5,234 nt of DNA from JAXHLG01 sp046497225. Its GTDB lineage: Bacteria > Patescibacteriota > Minisyncoccia > Moranbacterales > DUUL01. A program made the translations under genes and the position numbers. The notes beneath the pieces are model-generated. The model made no database searches, had not been told where the DNA came from, and was given only the letters and a program-made list of their open reading frames with translations. Of this stretch, positions 1-5,234 are shown piece after piece. Location of the stretch: the NCBI GenBank assembly GCA_046497225.1, contig JAWOGA010000034.1, positions 1 to 5,234 of the forward strand, written 5' to 3'. How positions within the stretch are numbered: the first letter of the stretch is position 1; each line of letters opens with the position of its first letter.

Positions 1-1071
1 CGGCCCCAGAGTTTATTGCACTGGTCTTTTTTTGGGCCTTTAATGCTGTTCTTTTTGTGGGTTGCCTTTGTGTTAATTGAGTCTATCTCCACCTCTGTTT
101 TTGGTAATATGGATATTTTTAAAAACGCTTTTGATTTGGAAAAGCTGGGGAGTGGAAATACGCTTTCCGGTTTTACTCAAAGTATTTCGGCTATGATTAT
201 CCCTTATATAGTCGCCATTTTCTTGTTGTTTTACGGGTTTAGGTTTTCCCAAAGCGTTTCTGAGGGCGCAGCCAAGGGGGTTTTAACTTGGGGTGATAAA
301 AAAATAGCTGGATGGAGTAAAAAGGCTAGCGGCGTAGCTAGGGACAAACTCACCGGAGGAAGTCTTAGGGATGCCGCCAAGGATAGATTTGAAGATAAAA
401 CCAAAAACAAAACAGGATTTAAGTGGATGACAGAGAAGGGTAGACAGGGGGCGAAGGAGGAACAGAAAGCCAAATGGAAGAAGAGAATGGGAGACGCCAG
501 CGCTCTCAATGATTTGAAAATCAAAAATGCCAATGAGAAAATTAAAAATTGGAAGGATAATCCTCCCGATGTTAACAAGCTTAAAAATGACCTTGCTCAA
601 GATAAGGCTGATTTGGCTACAGTTATGTATTTATCTCAGAATGATGAGTTGGGAATTCACAAGGATGAGAGTGGAAATAAACATAATTTGTATAAAAAAG
701 CTATGGAGATGGGGGCGGTTAAAGAGCAGGGAGGACTTAAAAAGAAGATTGAAAAAGAGGTTAAAAAGAAGAATGGAGCGGCTGTTTTTGACCATGAATT
801 ATCCCGATTTCAAGCAAGTAATCCTGAAACAATGGATAATGTTGCAAAGAGAAGGGTTATGGAGGATAATTTCGGCGATGCTCCTCTTAAGGATATATTA
901 AATCAAAAAGATGACTTTTTTCTTGACGATAATGGCAACTTGAAAAACGAGGCCAGGGAGTTGCTGGTAAACAAAACACAGGGACTTAATGCGAATACTA
1001 AAGAAAAATTCGCCGCCGATATAGGCAACAGGAAAGTCCGGGAGGCGTTAAGAAGAGAGCAAATTTTGTAA
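1..1071 (+). CDS. VirB6/TrbL-like type IV secretion membrane protein, 5'-truncated by the window
   Basis: The frame is open from base 1, so this is the C-terminal 356 residues of a longer protein; the TTG at 16 is internal, not a start. Two hydrophobic segments are visible, at about residues 9-28 (with an aromatic-rich FFGPLMLFFLW stretch) and 61-80 (ending FLLFYGF). A soluble tail of about 270 residues follows, very rich in Lys, Asp and Glu and probably helical. VirB6/TrbL proteins are polytopic inner-membrane channel components of type IV secretion systems, and the FGP-containing span near the end of the membrane domain resembles Parcubacteria members from memory. Position directly upstream of PrgI and VirB4 genes supports this. 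The missing N-terminus probably carries further spans. Another polytopic membrane protein cannot be excluded. The end is TAA at 1069-1071, 16 nt before the next gene. I am confident of the CDS and fairly confident of the family. Confidence 0.72.
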   Translation, partial: RPQSLLHWSFFGPLMLFFLWVAFVLIESISTSVFGNMDIFKNAFDLEKLGSGNTLSGFTQSISAMIIPYIVAIFLLFYGFRFSQSVSEGAAKGVLTWGDKKIAGWSKKASGVARDKLTGGSLRDAAKDRFEDKTKNKTGFKWMTEKGRQGAKEEQKAKWKKRMGDASALNDLKIKNANEKIKNWKDNPPDVNKLKNDLAQDKADLATVMYLSQNDELGIHKDESGNKHNLYKKAMEMGAVKEQGGLKKKIEKEVKKKNGAAVFDHELSRFQASNPETMDNVAKRRVMEDNFGDAPLKDILNQKDDFFLDDNGNLKNEARELLVNKTQGLNANTKEKFAADIGNRKVREALRREQIL

Positions 1072-1087
1072 TTAAATTTTGTATAAT

Positions 1088-2107
1088 ATGACCGAGAAGG
1101 AAGAAAAAACATCAATTTCAAGAAAGCAAGCCAATCCGGTTTATGCTAGCGTGTCTACTTCTCCGCATGAGGAAAAAGAGGGTGACCGAGAAGAATGGAA
1201 TAAAAAGTTTTTAAAGTTGCCGAGGTTTATGCGATATGGTTTGATTAGCAGTGAAACGGAAGAAAAAATTATCCAATTAGCCAACAGATTTGGATTGAGG
1301 AACGCAATAGGCTTGGGTAAGATTTCCAGGTTGATCAGAGATGTTTTTTTAGGTAAAGTTAAATCAAAACAAATTAAGAAGGAAATTGAAAAAAGGTTAA
1401 ATCTGGATCAAGAGAGAATTAATGCTTTTGAAAAGGAATTTAAGGCTATACTCGGTTTTATTGTTAAAAATGGAAAAGATTTGGCCCGGGAGGATTTAGA
1501 AAAGGGTGATATTAAAACTTTAATGCAAAAGTACGAGGAAATTAAAAATCAGGAGGTGGGCGGAAATTTCTTGGAAATTGAAGGGGAGGGCGAGACCTTG
1601 TCGCCAACCATAGAAAATTGGATTTATGATTATAAATCCAAAGTAGGGACGGGAAATAAAAATCTTTTACAAGAAAGTGGTTATGTGTATAATTCAACTA
1701 ATGCTAAGGAGTTAAATAAAAAAAACAAAGAGAAGTTGTCCCTGATAATTAAATCTTATGTTAATGGAAAGAAAATTTTTTATAATAAGTTGTATAAAGA
1801 GATAGATTTTGAGGTGAGTCTTGATCCGGAGAAGGTTTTGGGTATAAAAGGGGGCTTGGAATCCGGTAATTCCAATATCAAGAATTTTAAAAGCAGTCCT
1901 TATTTTGATATAGATTATCAAGACAAGGGGGTTGGAAAAAGAGATTTTAATAAGGGTGATTTTTCACAAGAAAAAGACATGAAAAAATCCGAGAGAAGTA
2001 ATGCAAAGATGGATCTACTCGGTGAAAGCGCGCCAGCTCAGAAAGAAAGCGAAAATGAAGATAAAAAAAATGAAGCGAACACTTTAAACTTAAATGATTA
2101 TATATAA
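1088..2107 (+). CDS. Uncharacterised two-region protein in a type IV secretion cluster
   Basis: The protein has 339 residues, soluble, with no signal peptide or membrane span. ATG at 1088 is preferred over the in-frame TTG at 1079; neither has a Shine-Dalgarno sequence. Region 1 (about residues 43-125) begins LPRFMRYGLISSETEEKI and looks all-helical, with a VFLGK turn and a second helix pair around NLDQERINAFEKEF. Region 2 (about 170-245) begins LSPTIENWIYDYKSK and contains SGYVYNSTNAKELN and LSLIIKSYVNGKKI. Both patterns resemble regions I recall from hypothetical proteins near type IV secretion genes in Parcubacteria, but I know no assigned function. Residues 280-339 form a polar, Lys/Glu/Ser/Asn-rich tail that looks disordered and ends NLNDYI. 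The gene lies 16 nt after the VirB6-like gene and 1 nt before PrgI, so co-expression is very likely. A cytoplasmic accessory or assembly factor is inference only. Confidence 0.85.
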   Translation: MTEKEEKTSISRKQANPVYASVSTSPHEEKEGDREEWNKKFLKLPRFMRYGLISSETEEKIIQLANRFGLRNAIGLGKISRLIRDVFLGKVKSKQIKKEIEKRLNLDQERINAFEKEFKAILGFIVKNGKDLAREDLEKGDIKTLMQKYEEIKNQEVGGNFLEIEGEGETLSPTIENWIYDYKSKVGTGNKNLLQESGYVYNSTNAKELNKKNKEKLSLIIKSYVNGKKIFYNKLYKEIDFEVSLDPEKVLGIKGGLESGNSNIKNFKSSPYFDIDYQDKGVGKRDFNKGDFSQEKDMKKSERSNAKMDLLGESAPAQKESENEDKKNEANTLNLNDYI

Positions 2108-2108
2108 A

Positions 2109-2537
2109 ATGAGAAAAAGAGAAGTTCCACAATTTATTAACATAGAAGATAAAATTGCTTTTCAGTTAACAGCAAAACAGTTGGGATGGGCCGGCTTGGG
2201 CGGATTTTTTATATTTATCTCCTGGGTTTTTTTTGAGCAAACTGTGTTTATTGTTATTGCTGTGGTGGTGGGGTTGATTGATGTAGCCATTTTGTTTGTG
2301 AGGCCTTATGGGATGTCTATGCCCGAGTTTATTAAGAGTATAGTTTTTTATCTTTTTAAAACTAAAAATTATGTTTGGAGAAGATCCGGAAGCTATTCTC
2401 TTAAAAAAGAGGAGCAGAAATTTAATAAAAAAAAGCAGGATAAAAAAGCAGAAGAATTTGACAATAAACAGAGAAGAGGAAAAAGCCCCGAAGATATTAA
2501 AAAAGCGGCTAAAGCGCTGGATATTTTTGATAAATAA
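2109..2537 (+). CDS. PrgI family membrane protein
   Basis: The protein has 142 residues. The N-terminus MRKREVPQFINIEDKI carries the VPQFI-then-EDKI pattern typical of PrgI-family proteins. Two adjacent membrane spans follow, about residues 25-42 (GWAGLGGFFIFISWVFF) and 45-64. Next comes RPYGMSMPEFIKSIVFYLF and then KTKNYVW, the aromatic/basic segment that follows the second span in the family. The tail from residue 98 is highly charged and helical. PrgI, named from the enterococcal pCF10 conjugation system, is a small inner-membrane component usually encoded just before the VirB4 ATPase, as here. ATG at 2109 is chosen because it places VPQF close to the N-terminus; an in-frame ATG at 2094 would add five residues and overlap the upstream gene by 14 nt. 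The stop-to-start distance of 1 nt suggests translational coupling. No Shine-Dalgarno sequence is visible. Confidence 0.88.
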   Translation: MRKREVPQFINIEDKIAFQLTAKQLGWAGLGGFFIFISWVFFEQTVFIVIAVVVGLIDVAILFVRPYGMSMPEFIKSIVFYLFKTKNYVWRRSGSYSLKKEEQKFNKKKQDKKAEEFDNKQRRGKSPEDIKKAAKALDIFDK

Positions 2538-2673
2538 AATTATCGGGAATGAGTTGTGTCTAGAGTGATTGGAGAAGAGATGTGGCGATAATTAAATAAA
2601 AAAATAATCTTAATAATAATTCCGATTATTAAGATCAGAGCAAGTCAAAATAAATAATATTTAAATAGTTGCT
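2538..2673. other. Intergenic gap between the PrgI and TraC-like genes
   Basis: This 136-bp AT-rich stretch is the only sizeable non-coding space in the window. It holds a seven-A run (2598-2604) followed by the perfect inverted repeat described separately. Promoter signals are weak: TTGGAG at 2569-2574 lies 17 nt before TTAAAT at 2592-2597, each matching its consensus at four of six positions. TAATAT at 2655-2660 has no convincing -35 partner. No Shine-Dalgarno sequence precedes the ATG at 2674. The gap may carry a second promoter for the TraC-like/VirB4 genes, or simply be a spacer within one transcript. Confidence 0.5.
2607..2635. repeat. Perfect 11-bp inverted repeat / stem-loop
   Basis: The arms ATCTTAATAAT (2607-2617) and ATTATTAAGAT (2625-2635) are exact reverse complements around the 7-nt loop AATTCCG. 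Only one pair of the stem is G:C, so the RNA hairpin would be weak. On the + strand no T-run follows (the next bases are CAGAGCAAG), so it does not look like a + strand terminator. On the - strand the stem is followed by a seven-T run, but no - strand gene is present. An operator for a dimeric regulator, an mRNA processing or stability element, or chance in AT-rich DNA are all possible. It ends 38 nt before the TraC-like start codon. Confidence 0.55.
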
Positions 2674-3327
2674 ATGAGTGAATCGTTACAGGAAAAGATG
2701 GATATTGCTGAAATTAAGGAAGATGTAATTGTTTTGAAAGATGGCTCGCTGCGGGCTGTTTTGGCCGTGTCGGCCGTTAATCTGGATTTGAAGTCGGATG
2801 ATGAGCAGCAAGCTATTATTTATAGTTTTCAGCAATTTTTAACCTCTTTTGATTATTCTTTTCAGATTTTATCTTCCTCTCGCAGGTTTAATATAAATCC
2901 TTATATAAACAAATTAAAGAGAAAAATAAAAGTGGAAGAAAACGAATTACTGAAAAACCAAATTAAGGATTATGTGGATTTTGTGGAAGAAATGGTAAAA
3001 CTTTCCAATGTTATGTCCAAGATGTTTTATGTGGTGGTTCCCTTTTACACTATAGAAGCTAAAAATAAAGGCGTTTTGGAAAAACTTTCTTCGGCTATAA
3101 ATTCCAAGAGGGCTATTAGTCAAAAACATGAAGACTTTGAAACTTACAAAAACCAACTTTTTCAAAGGGTTGATCATGTCAGGTCTTATTTGAGTAGCAT
3201 GGAGGTTAGCGGGGCGATGTTGAGAACGAATGAATTAATAGAATTGTTTTATAATTCATACAACCCATCTGAATTTGAGTATGTTAATTTAGATAATTTG
3301 AATGATATAGAAATAGAAAAGAATTAA
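2674..3327 (+). CDS. TraC-like protein (separate VirB4 N-terminal domain)
   Basis: The protein has 217 residues, with no membrane span or Walker motif. After a short leader it shows EIKEDVIVLKDGSLRAVLAV (about residues 13-32), then VNLDLKSDDEQQAIIYSFQQF, then FDYSFQILSSSRRFNINPYI, a helical stretch, a hydrophobic strand FYVVVPFYTIE (about 118-128) and a final ELIELFYNSYNPSEFEYV. This is the pattern of TraC-like proteins and of the N-terminal part of VirB4/TraC ATPases, which contacts membrane partners of the secretion channel. With the next gene the pair totals 829 residues, close to one intact VirB4/TraC, and both lie in the same reading frame, so a split VirB4 is the natural reading. The stop at 3325-3327 is backed by a second in-frame TAA at 3331-3333. 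The ATG at 2674 lacks a Shine-Dalgarno sequence; the next gene follows after 15 nt. Confidence 0.85.
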   Translation: MSESLQEKMDIAEIKEDVIVLKDGSLRAVLAVSAVNLDLKSDDEQQAIIYSFQQFLTSFDYSFQILSSSRRFNINPYINKLKRKIKVEENELLKNQIKDYVDFVEEMVKLSNVMSKMFYVVVPFYTIEAKNKGVLEKLSSAINSKRAISQKHEDFETYKNQLFQRVDHVRSYLSSMEVSGAMLRTNELIELFYNSYNPSEFEYVNLDNLNDIEIEKN

Positions 3328-3342
3328 AATTAAGCGGATAAT

Positions 3343-5181
3343 ATGTTCAATTTTTTTAAAAAAGAGAAAAAAAACCAAGAAAGCGAAAATAATTCCTGGA
3401 AAGAGGGCGATTACGGAGAAATAGATATTCTCAACAAAGAAAAGATTTATGAAGAAGGGCTAACGAGAGTCTTGGATTTTGTGGCTCCTTCTGCTATGGG
3501 GGTTTCCAGTTCTTACTTACAAATAGGCGACGTTTATTGCCGGACTATTTTTGTTTCCGCTTATCCTAGGGTTTTAACTTCCGGATGGGTTGGTCAAATT
3601 ATAACCTTGGATTTGCCTATGGACATTTCCTTTTTTGTTCATCCGGTGGAAACCACTAAGGTATTAAAGCAATTAAGAAAGAAGGCCACTCAAATTCAAT
3701 CCCAATTAAACATAGAATCAGAAAAGGGGCTTACCCGAGATCCTGAATTGGAAATGGCCTACAGAAACGTAGAAGAACTTAGGGATGAGTTACAGGAGGG
3801 GGTAGAGAAGGTTTTTAAATTTGGGGCATATGTGAATGTTTATGCTAAGGATTTAGACAAGTTGGAAAGAAATACTTCTATAGTAAAAGATTCTTTGGAG
3901 TCCATGTCTATTTATACCAAAAAAGCGGTTTTTAGAATGAAAGACGGATTTGACTCTTGCCTGCCTCTTTGCACAGACAAGCTTATGATAGGCTCGGATT
4001 TAAACACATCCCCTCTCTCCACCGCTTTTCCTTTTATATCCTCCAATGTTACTTCTAATGAAGGTATAATGTATGGAATCAATAAGCACAATAATTCCTT
4101 GATTTTATTTGATAGATTTGGCTTGGAAAATGCCAACGTGGTGGTTTTTGCCAAATCCGGAGCTGGGAAAAGTTATGCAATTAAGTTGGAAATTCTTCGC
4201 TCTTTAATGCTGGGAACGGATTCTATTGTAATTGATCCGGAGGATGAGTACAGATATTTAGCGGAGGCGGTTGATGGAAGTTATATTTCTGTTTCCCTAA
4301 ATTCTTCCAATCACATAAACCCTTTTGACTTAAGACCCAATGAAGAAGAAGATACGGAGGAGATAATAAGATCCAATGTGGCAGATCTCTTGAGTTTGAT
4401 GAAATTAATGCTGGGATCCATAACCCCCGAAGAGGAATCGATTCTAGAGAGGGCGCTAAAAGAAACTTATTCTGTTAGGGACATAACAAAAGATACGCCG
4501 GTCAAAGAACTTGGCAAAAAGAAAATGCCTCTTTTAAATGATCTGCAGGAGGTGTTGGAGAATATGGAGGGCGCCGGGGATTTGTCTATTCGTCTTGAGA
4601 AATACACCAAAGGAATTTATAGCGGTTTTTTAAACCAGCCTTCCAATGTGTCTTTGGGTAATAGATTGGTGGTTTTTAATATAAGAGACTTAGAGGACGA
4701 GTTGAGGCCGATAGCAATGTTTATTATATTGAAATATATCTGGAACGAAGTTAGATATAATGTAAAGAAAAGGTTGATCACCGTGGACGAGGCGTGGTGG
4801 ATGATGCAATATGAGGAAGGAGCAAGATTTCTTTTTTCAATAGCCAAAAGAATAAGAAAATATTATGGAGGACTGAGTACGATAACGCAGGATATATCCG
4901 ATTTTATGGGATCTCGTTATGGCAAGGCCATTGTTTCCAATTCTTCGCTTCAGCTTCTAATGAAACAATCCAAGTCTTCCATTGACGTTGTAGCGGATAC
5001 TTTTTATTTAACGGAAAGGGAGAAGTATTTCTTAATGGAGACAAAGGTAGGAGAGGGAATTTTCTTTGCCGGGAATAAAAGAGCGGCTATTCAAGTTGTG
5101 GCTTCCTACAATGAAGATAAGATAATAACAACTAACCCGGAGCAAAGAATTCAGTTAGAGAAAGAAAAAAAAGAAGAATAG
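3343..5181 (+). CDS. VirB4-like type IV secretion ATPase
   Basis: The protein has 612 residues and would be the energy-providing ATPase of the secretion or pilus machine at the inner membrane. The Lys-rich N-terminus is followed by a VirB4-type N-domain (about 38-240) with VLDFVAPSAMGV, IGDVYCRTIFVSAYPRVLTS and a coiled-coil-like helix pair (about 104-158). The RecA-like core begins near 255. Walker A is AKSGAGKS (270-277), with K276 and S277 in place but Ala where the usual first Gly stands. IVIDPEDEYRYL (296-307) and INPFDLRP (325-332) are VirB4 signatures. Walker B is LITVDEAWW (478-486) with D482 and E483, and STITQDISDF (512-521) carries the TQ motif. GEGIFFAGNKRAAIQVV (570-586) is the usual C-terminal strand pair. 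The ATP site looks intact. No Shine-Dalgarno sequence precedes the ATG. A7/A8-type runs occur at both ends of the gene. Family assignment is very secure; the transported substrate is unknown. Confidence 0.95.
   Translation: MFNFFKKEKKNQESENNSWKEGDYGEIDILNKEKIYEEGLTRVLDFVAPSAMGVSSSYLQIGDVYCRTIFVSAYPRVLTSGWVGQIITLDLPMDISFFVHPVETTKVLKQLRKKATQIQSQLNIESEKGLTRDPELEMAYRNVEELRDELQEGVEKVFKFGAYVNVYAKDLDKLERNTSIVKDSLESMSIYTKKAVFRMKDGFDSCLPLCTDKLMIGSDLNTSPLSTAFPFISSNVTSNEGIMYGINKHNNSLILFDRFGLENANVVVFAKSGAGKSYAIKLEILRSLMLGTDSIVIDPEDEYRYLAEAVDGSYISVSLNSSNHINPFDLRPNEEEDTEEIIRSNVADLLSLMKLMLGSITPEEESILERALKETYSVRDITKDTPVKELGKKKMPLLNDLQEVLENMEGAGDLSIRLEKYTKGIYSGFLNQPSNVSLGNRLVVFNIRDLEDELRPIAMFIILKYIWNEVRYNVKKRLITVDEAWWMMQYEEGARFLFSIAKRIRKYYGGLSTITQDISDFMGSRYGKAIVSNSSLQLLMKQSKSSIDVVADTFYLTEREKYFLMETKVGEGIFFAGNKRAAIQVVASYNEDKIITTNPEQRIQLEKEKKEE
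5166..5172 (+). other. A AAA AAA slippery heptamer with an open -1 frame (possible frameshift site)
   Basis: An eight-A run (5165-5172) near the VirB4 stop contains A AAA AAA in the phase required for -1 slippage, with zero-frame codons AAA AAA. After a -1 shift, translation would read RRIEEEC past the TAG at 5179 and enter the next gene in frame at its ATG (5193), with no stop visible up to the window end. Runs of A are common in AT-rich Lys-rich genes, so this may have no role. Confidence 0.2.
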
Positions 5182-5187
5182 AGGAGG
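5182..5187 (+). promoter_or_regulatory. Strong Shine-Dalgarno site for the last gene
   Basis: AGGAGG (GAGGAGG counting the last base of the VirB4 stop) lies 5 nt before the ATG at 5193. It is the only good ribosome binding site in front of a gene start in this window and is the main reason for calling a gene there. Confidence 0.8.
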
Positions 5188-5192
5188 AGTGT

Positions 5193-5234
5193 ATGATTTT
5201 TAAGCAGGGTTTTGTTTTGAGAGTAATTTATCAA
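5193..5234 (+). CDS. Start of an unidentified gene, 3'-truncated by the window
   Basis: Fourteen codons are visible, reading MIFKQGFVLRVIYQ, with the frame open to the window end. The ATG sits 5 nt after AGGAGG and 11 nt after the VirB4 stop, so it is very likely a real gene in the same transcript. The visible residues are too few to identify a family. The mixture of hydrophobic and basic residues could begin a membrane or signal segment, but a soluble protein is equally possible. Confidence 0.6.
   Translation, partial: MIFKQGFVLRVIYQ

Noticed and set aside
16..18. TTG at 16 as the start of the first gene
   Set aside because: The frame is open to base 1 and a VirB6/TrbL-like protein should have further membrane spans before this point, so the gene continues outside the window.
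231..600. Antisense open frames within the VirB6-like gene
   Set aside because: They are shadows of a Lys-rich coding strand, giving Leu/Phe/Ser-rich translations with no family resemblance or start signals.
527..901. Second + strand open frame inside the VirB6-like gene
   Set aside because: It lies wholly within a better supported frame, and its composition (Arg/Leu/Met/Trp-rich) is typical of an out-of-frame reading.
1082..1087. Perfect TATAAT directly before the ATG at 1088, as a promoter
   Set aside because: A transcript from this -10 would start inside the gene and lose the ATG, and no -35 lies at a suitable distance. It is probably chance in AT-rich DNA.
2094..2108. Upstream in-frame ATG at 2094 for the PrgI gene
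   Set aside because: It adds five residues ahead of the usual N-terminal PrgI pattern, overlaps the preceding gene and has no ribosome binding site. It is possible but less likely than 2109.
2371..2568. Overlapping + strand open frame at the end of PrgI
   Set aside because: It is an out-of-frame reading of the Lys-rich PrgI tail with no ribosome binding site and no recognisable product.
2598..2635. Rho-independent terminator on the + strand
   Set aside because: The stem is almost all A:T and no T-run follows on the + strand. The T-run exists only on the - strand, where no gene is found.
3912..4847. Antisense open frames within VirB4 (3912-4154 and 4617-4847)
   Set aside because: They oppose strongly conserved VirB4 motifs and have no independent support.
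1..5234. CRISPR array, tRNA, rRNA, insertion sequence or attachment site
   Set aside because: No regularly spaced repeats, RNA-gene-like folds, transposase sequences or long terminal repeats were seen on either strand.

Overview
The window reads as a piece of a small, AT-rich bacterial genome, most likely from the Candidate Phyla Radiation (Patescibacteria, Parcubacteria-like). The basis is gene content and order: a VirB6/TrbL-like membrane protein, an uncharacterised protein, a PrgI-family membrane protein, a separate TraC-like/VirB4 N-terminal protein and a VirB4 ATPase. This arrangement recurs in those lineages, and the protein sequences resemble that group from memory; no search was run. 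No in-frame TGA occurs in any CDS, and the five visible stops are TAA (four) and TAG (one). This argues against the TGA=Gly code of Gracilibacteria/Absconditabacteria.

Layout, all on the + strand: positions 1-1071 are the 3' part of a VirB6/TrbL-like gene, with two membrane spans followed by a long lysine-rich tail. Positions 1088-2107 encode a 339-residue protein of unknown function with two apparent folded regions and a polar tail. Positions 2109-2537 encode a PrgI-family protein with two membrane spans. Positions 2538-2673 are the only sizeable non-coding gap and hold a perfect 11-bp inverted repeat. Positions 2674-3327 encode a TraC-like protein matching the front part of VirB4. Positions 3343-5181 encode the VirB4 ATPase with Walker A, Walker B and the family's TQ motif. 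A further gene begins at 5193 behind a strong Shine-Dalgarno sequence and runs off the window.

The genes are nearly contiguous (gaps of 16, 1, 136, 15 and 11 nt), so they probably form one or two transcripts for a single envelope-spanning machine. By family knowledge, the VirB6-like protein would form the inner-membrane channel. PrgI would be a small membrane scaffold, and the TraC-like protein plus VirB4 would be the ATPase that energises assembly or transport. No relaxase, coupling protein (VirD4) or pilin is visible here, so conjugation, DNA uptake, protein secretion and attachment all remain possible roles.

The most interesting points are the VirB4 split into two same-frame genes separated by tandem stop codons, the uncharacterised two-domain protein inside the cluster, the inverted repeat between the two halves of the cluster, and the contrast between SD-less internal gene starts and a strong SD on the last gene. 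No mobile element, CRISPR array, tRNA or rRNA was seen.
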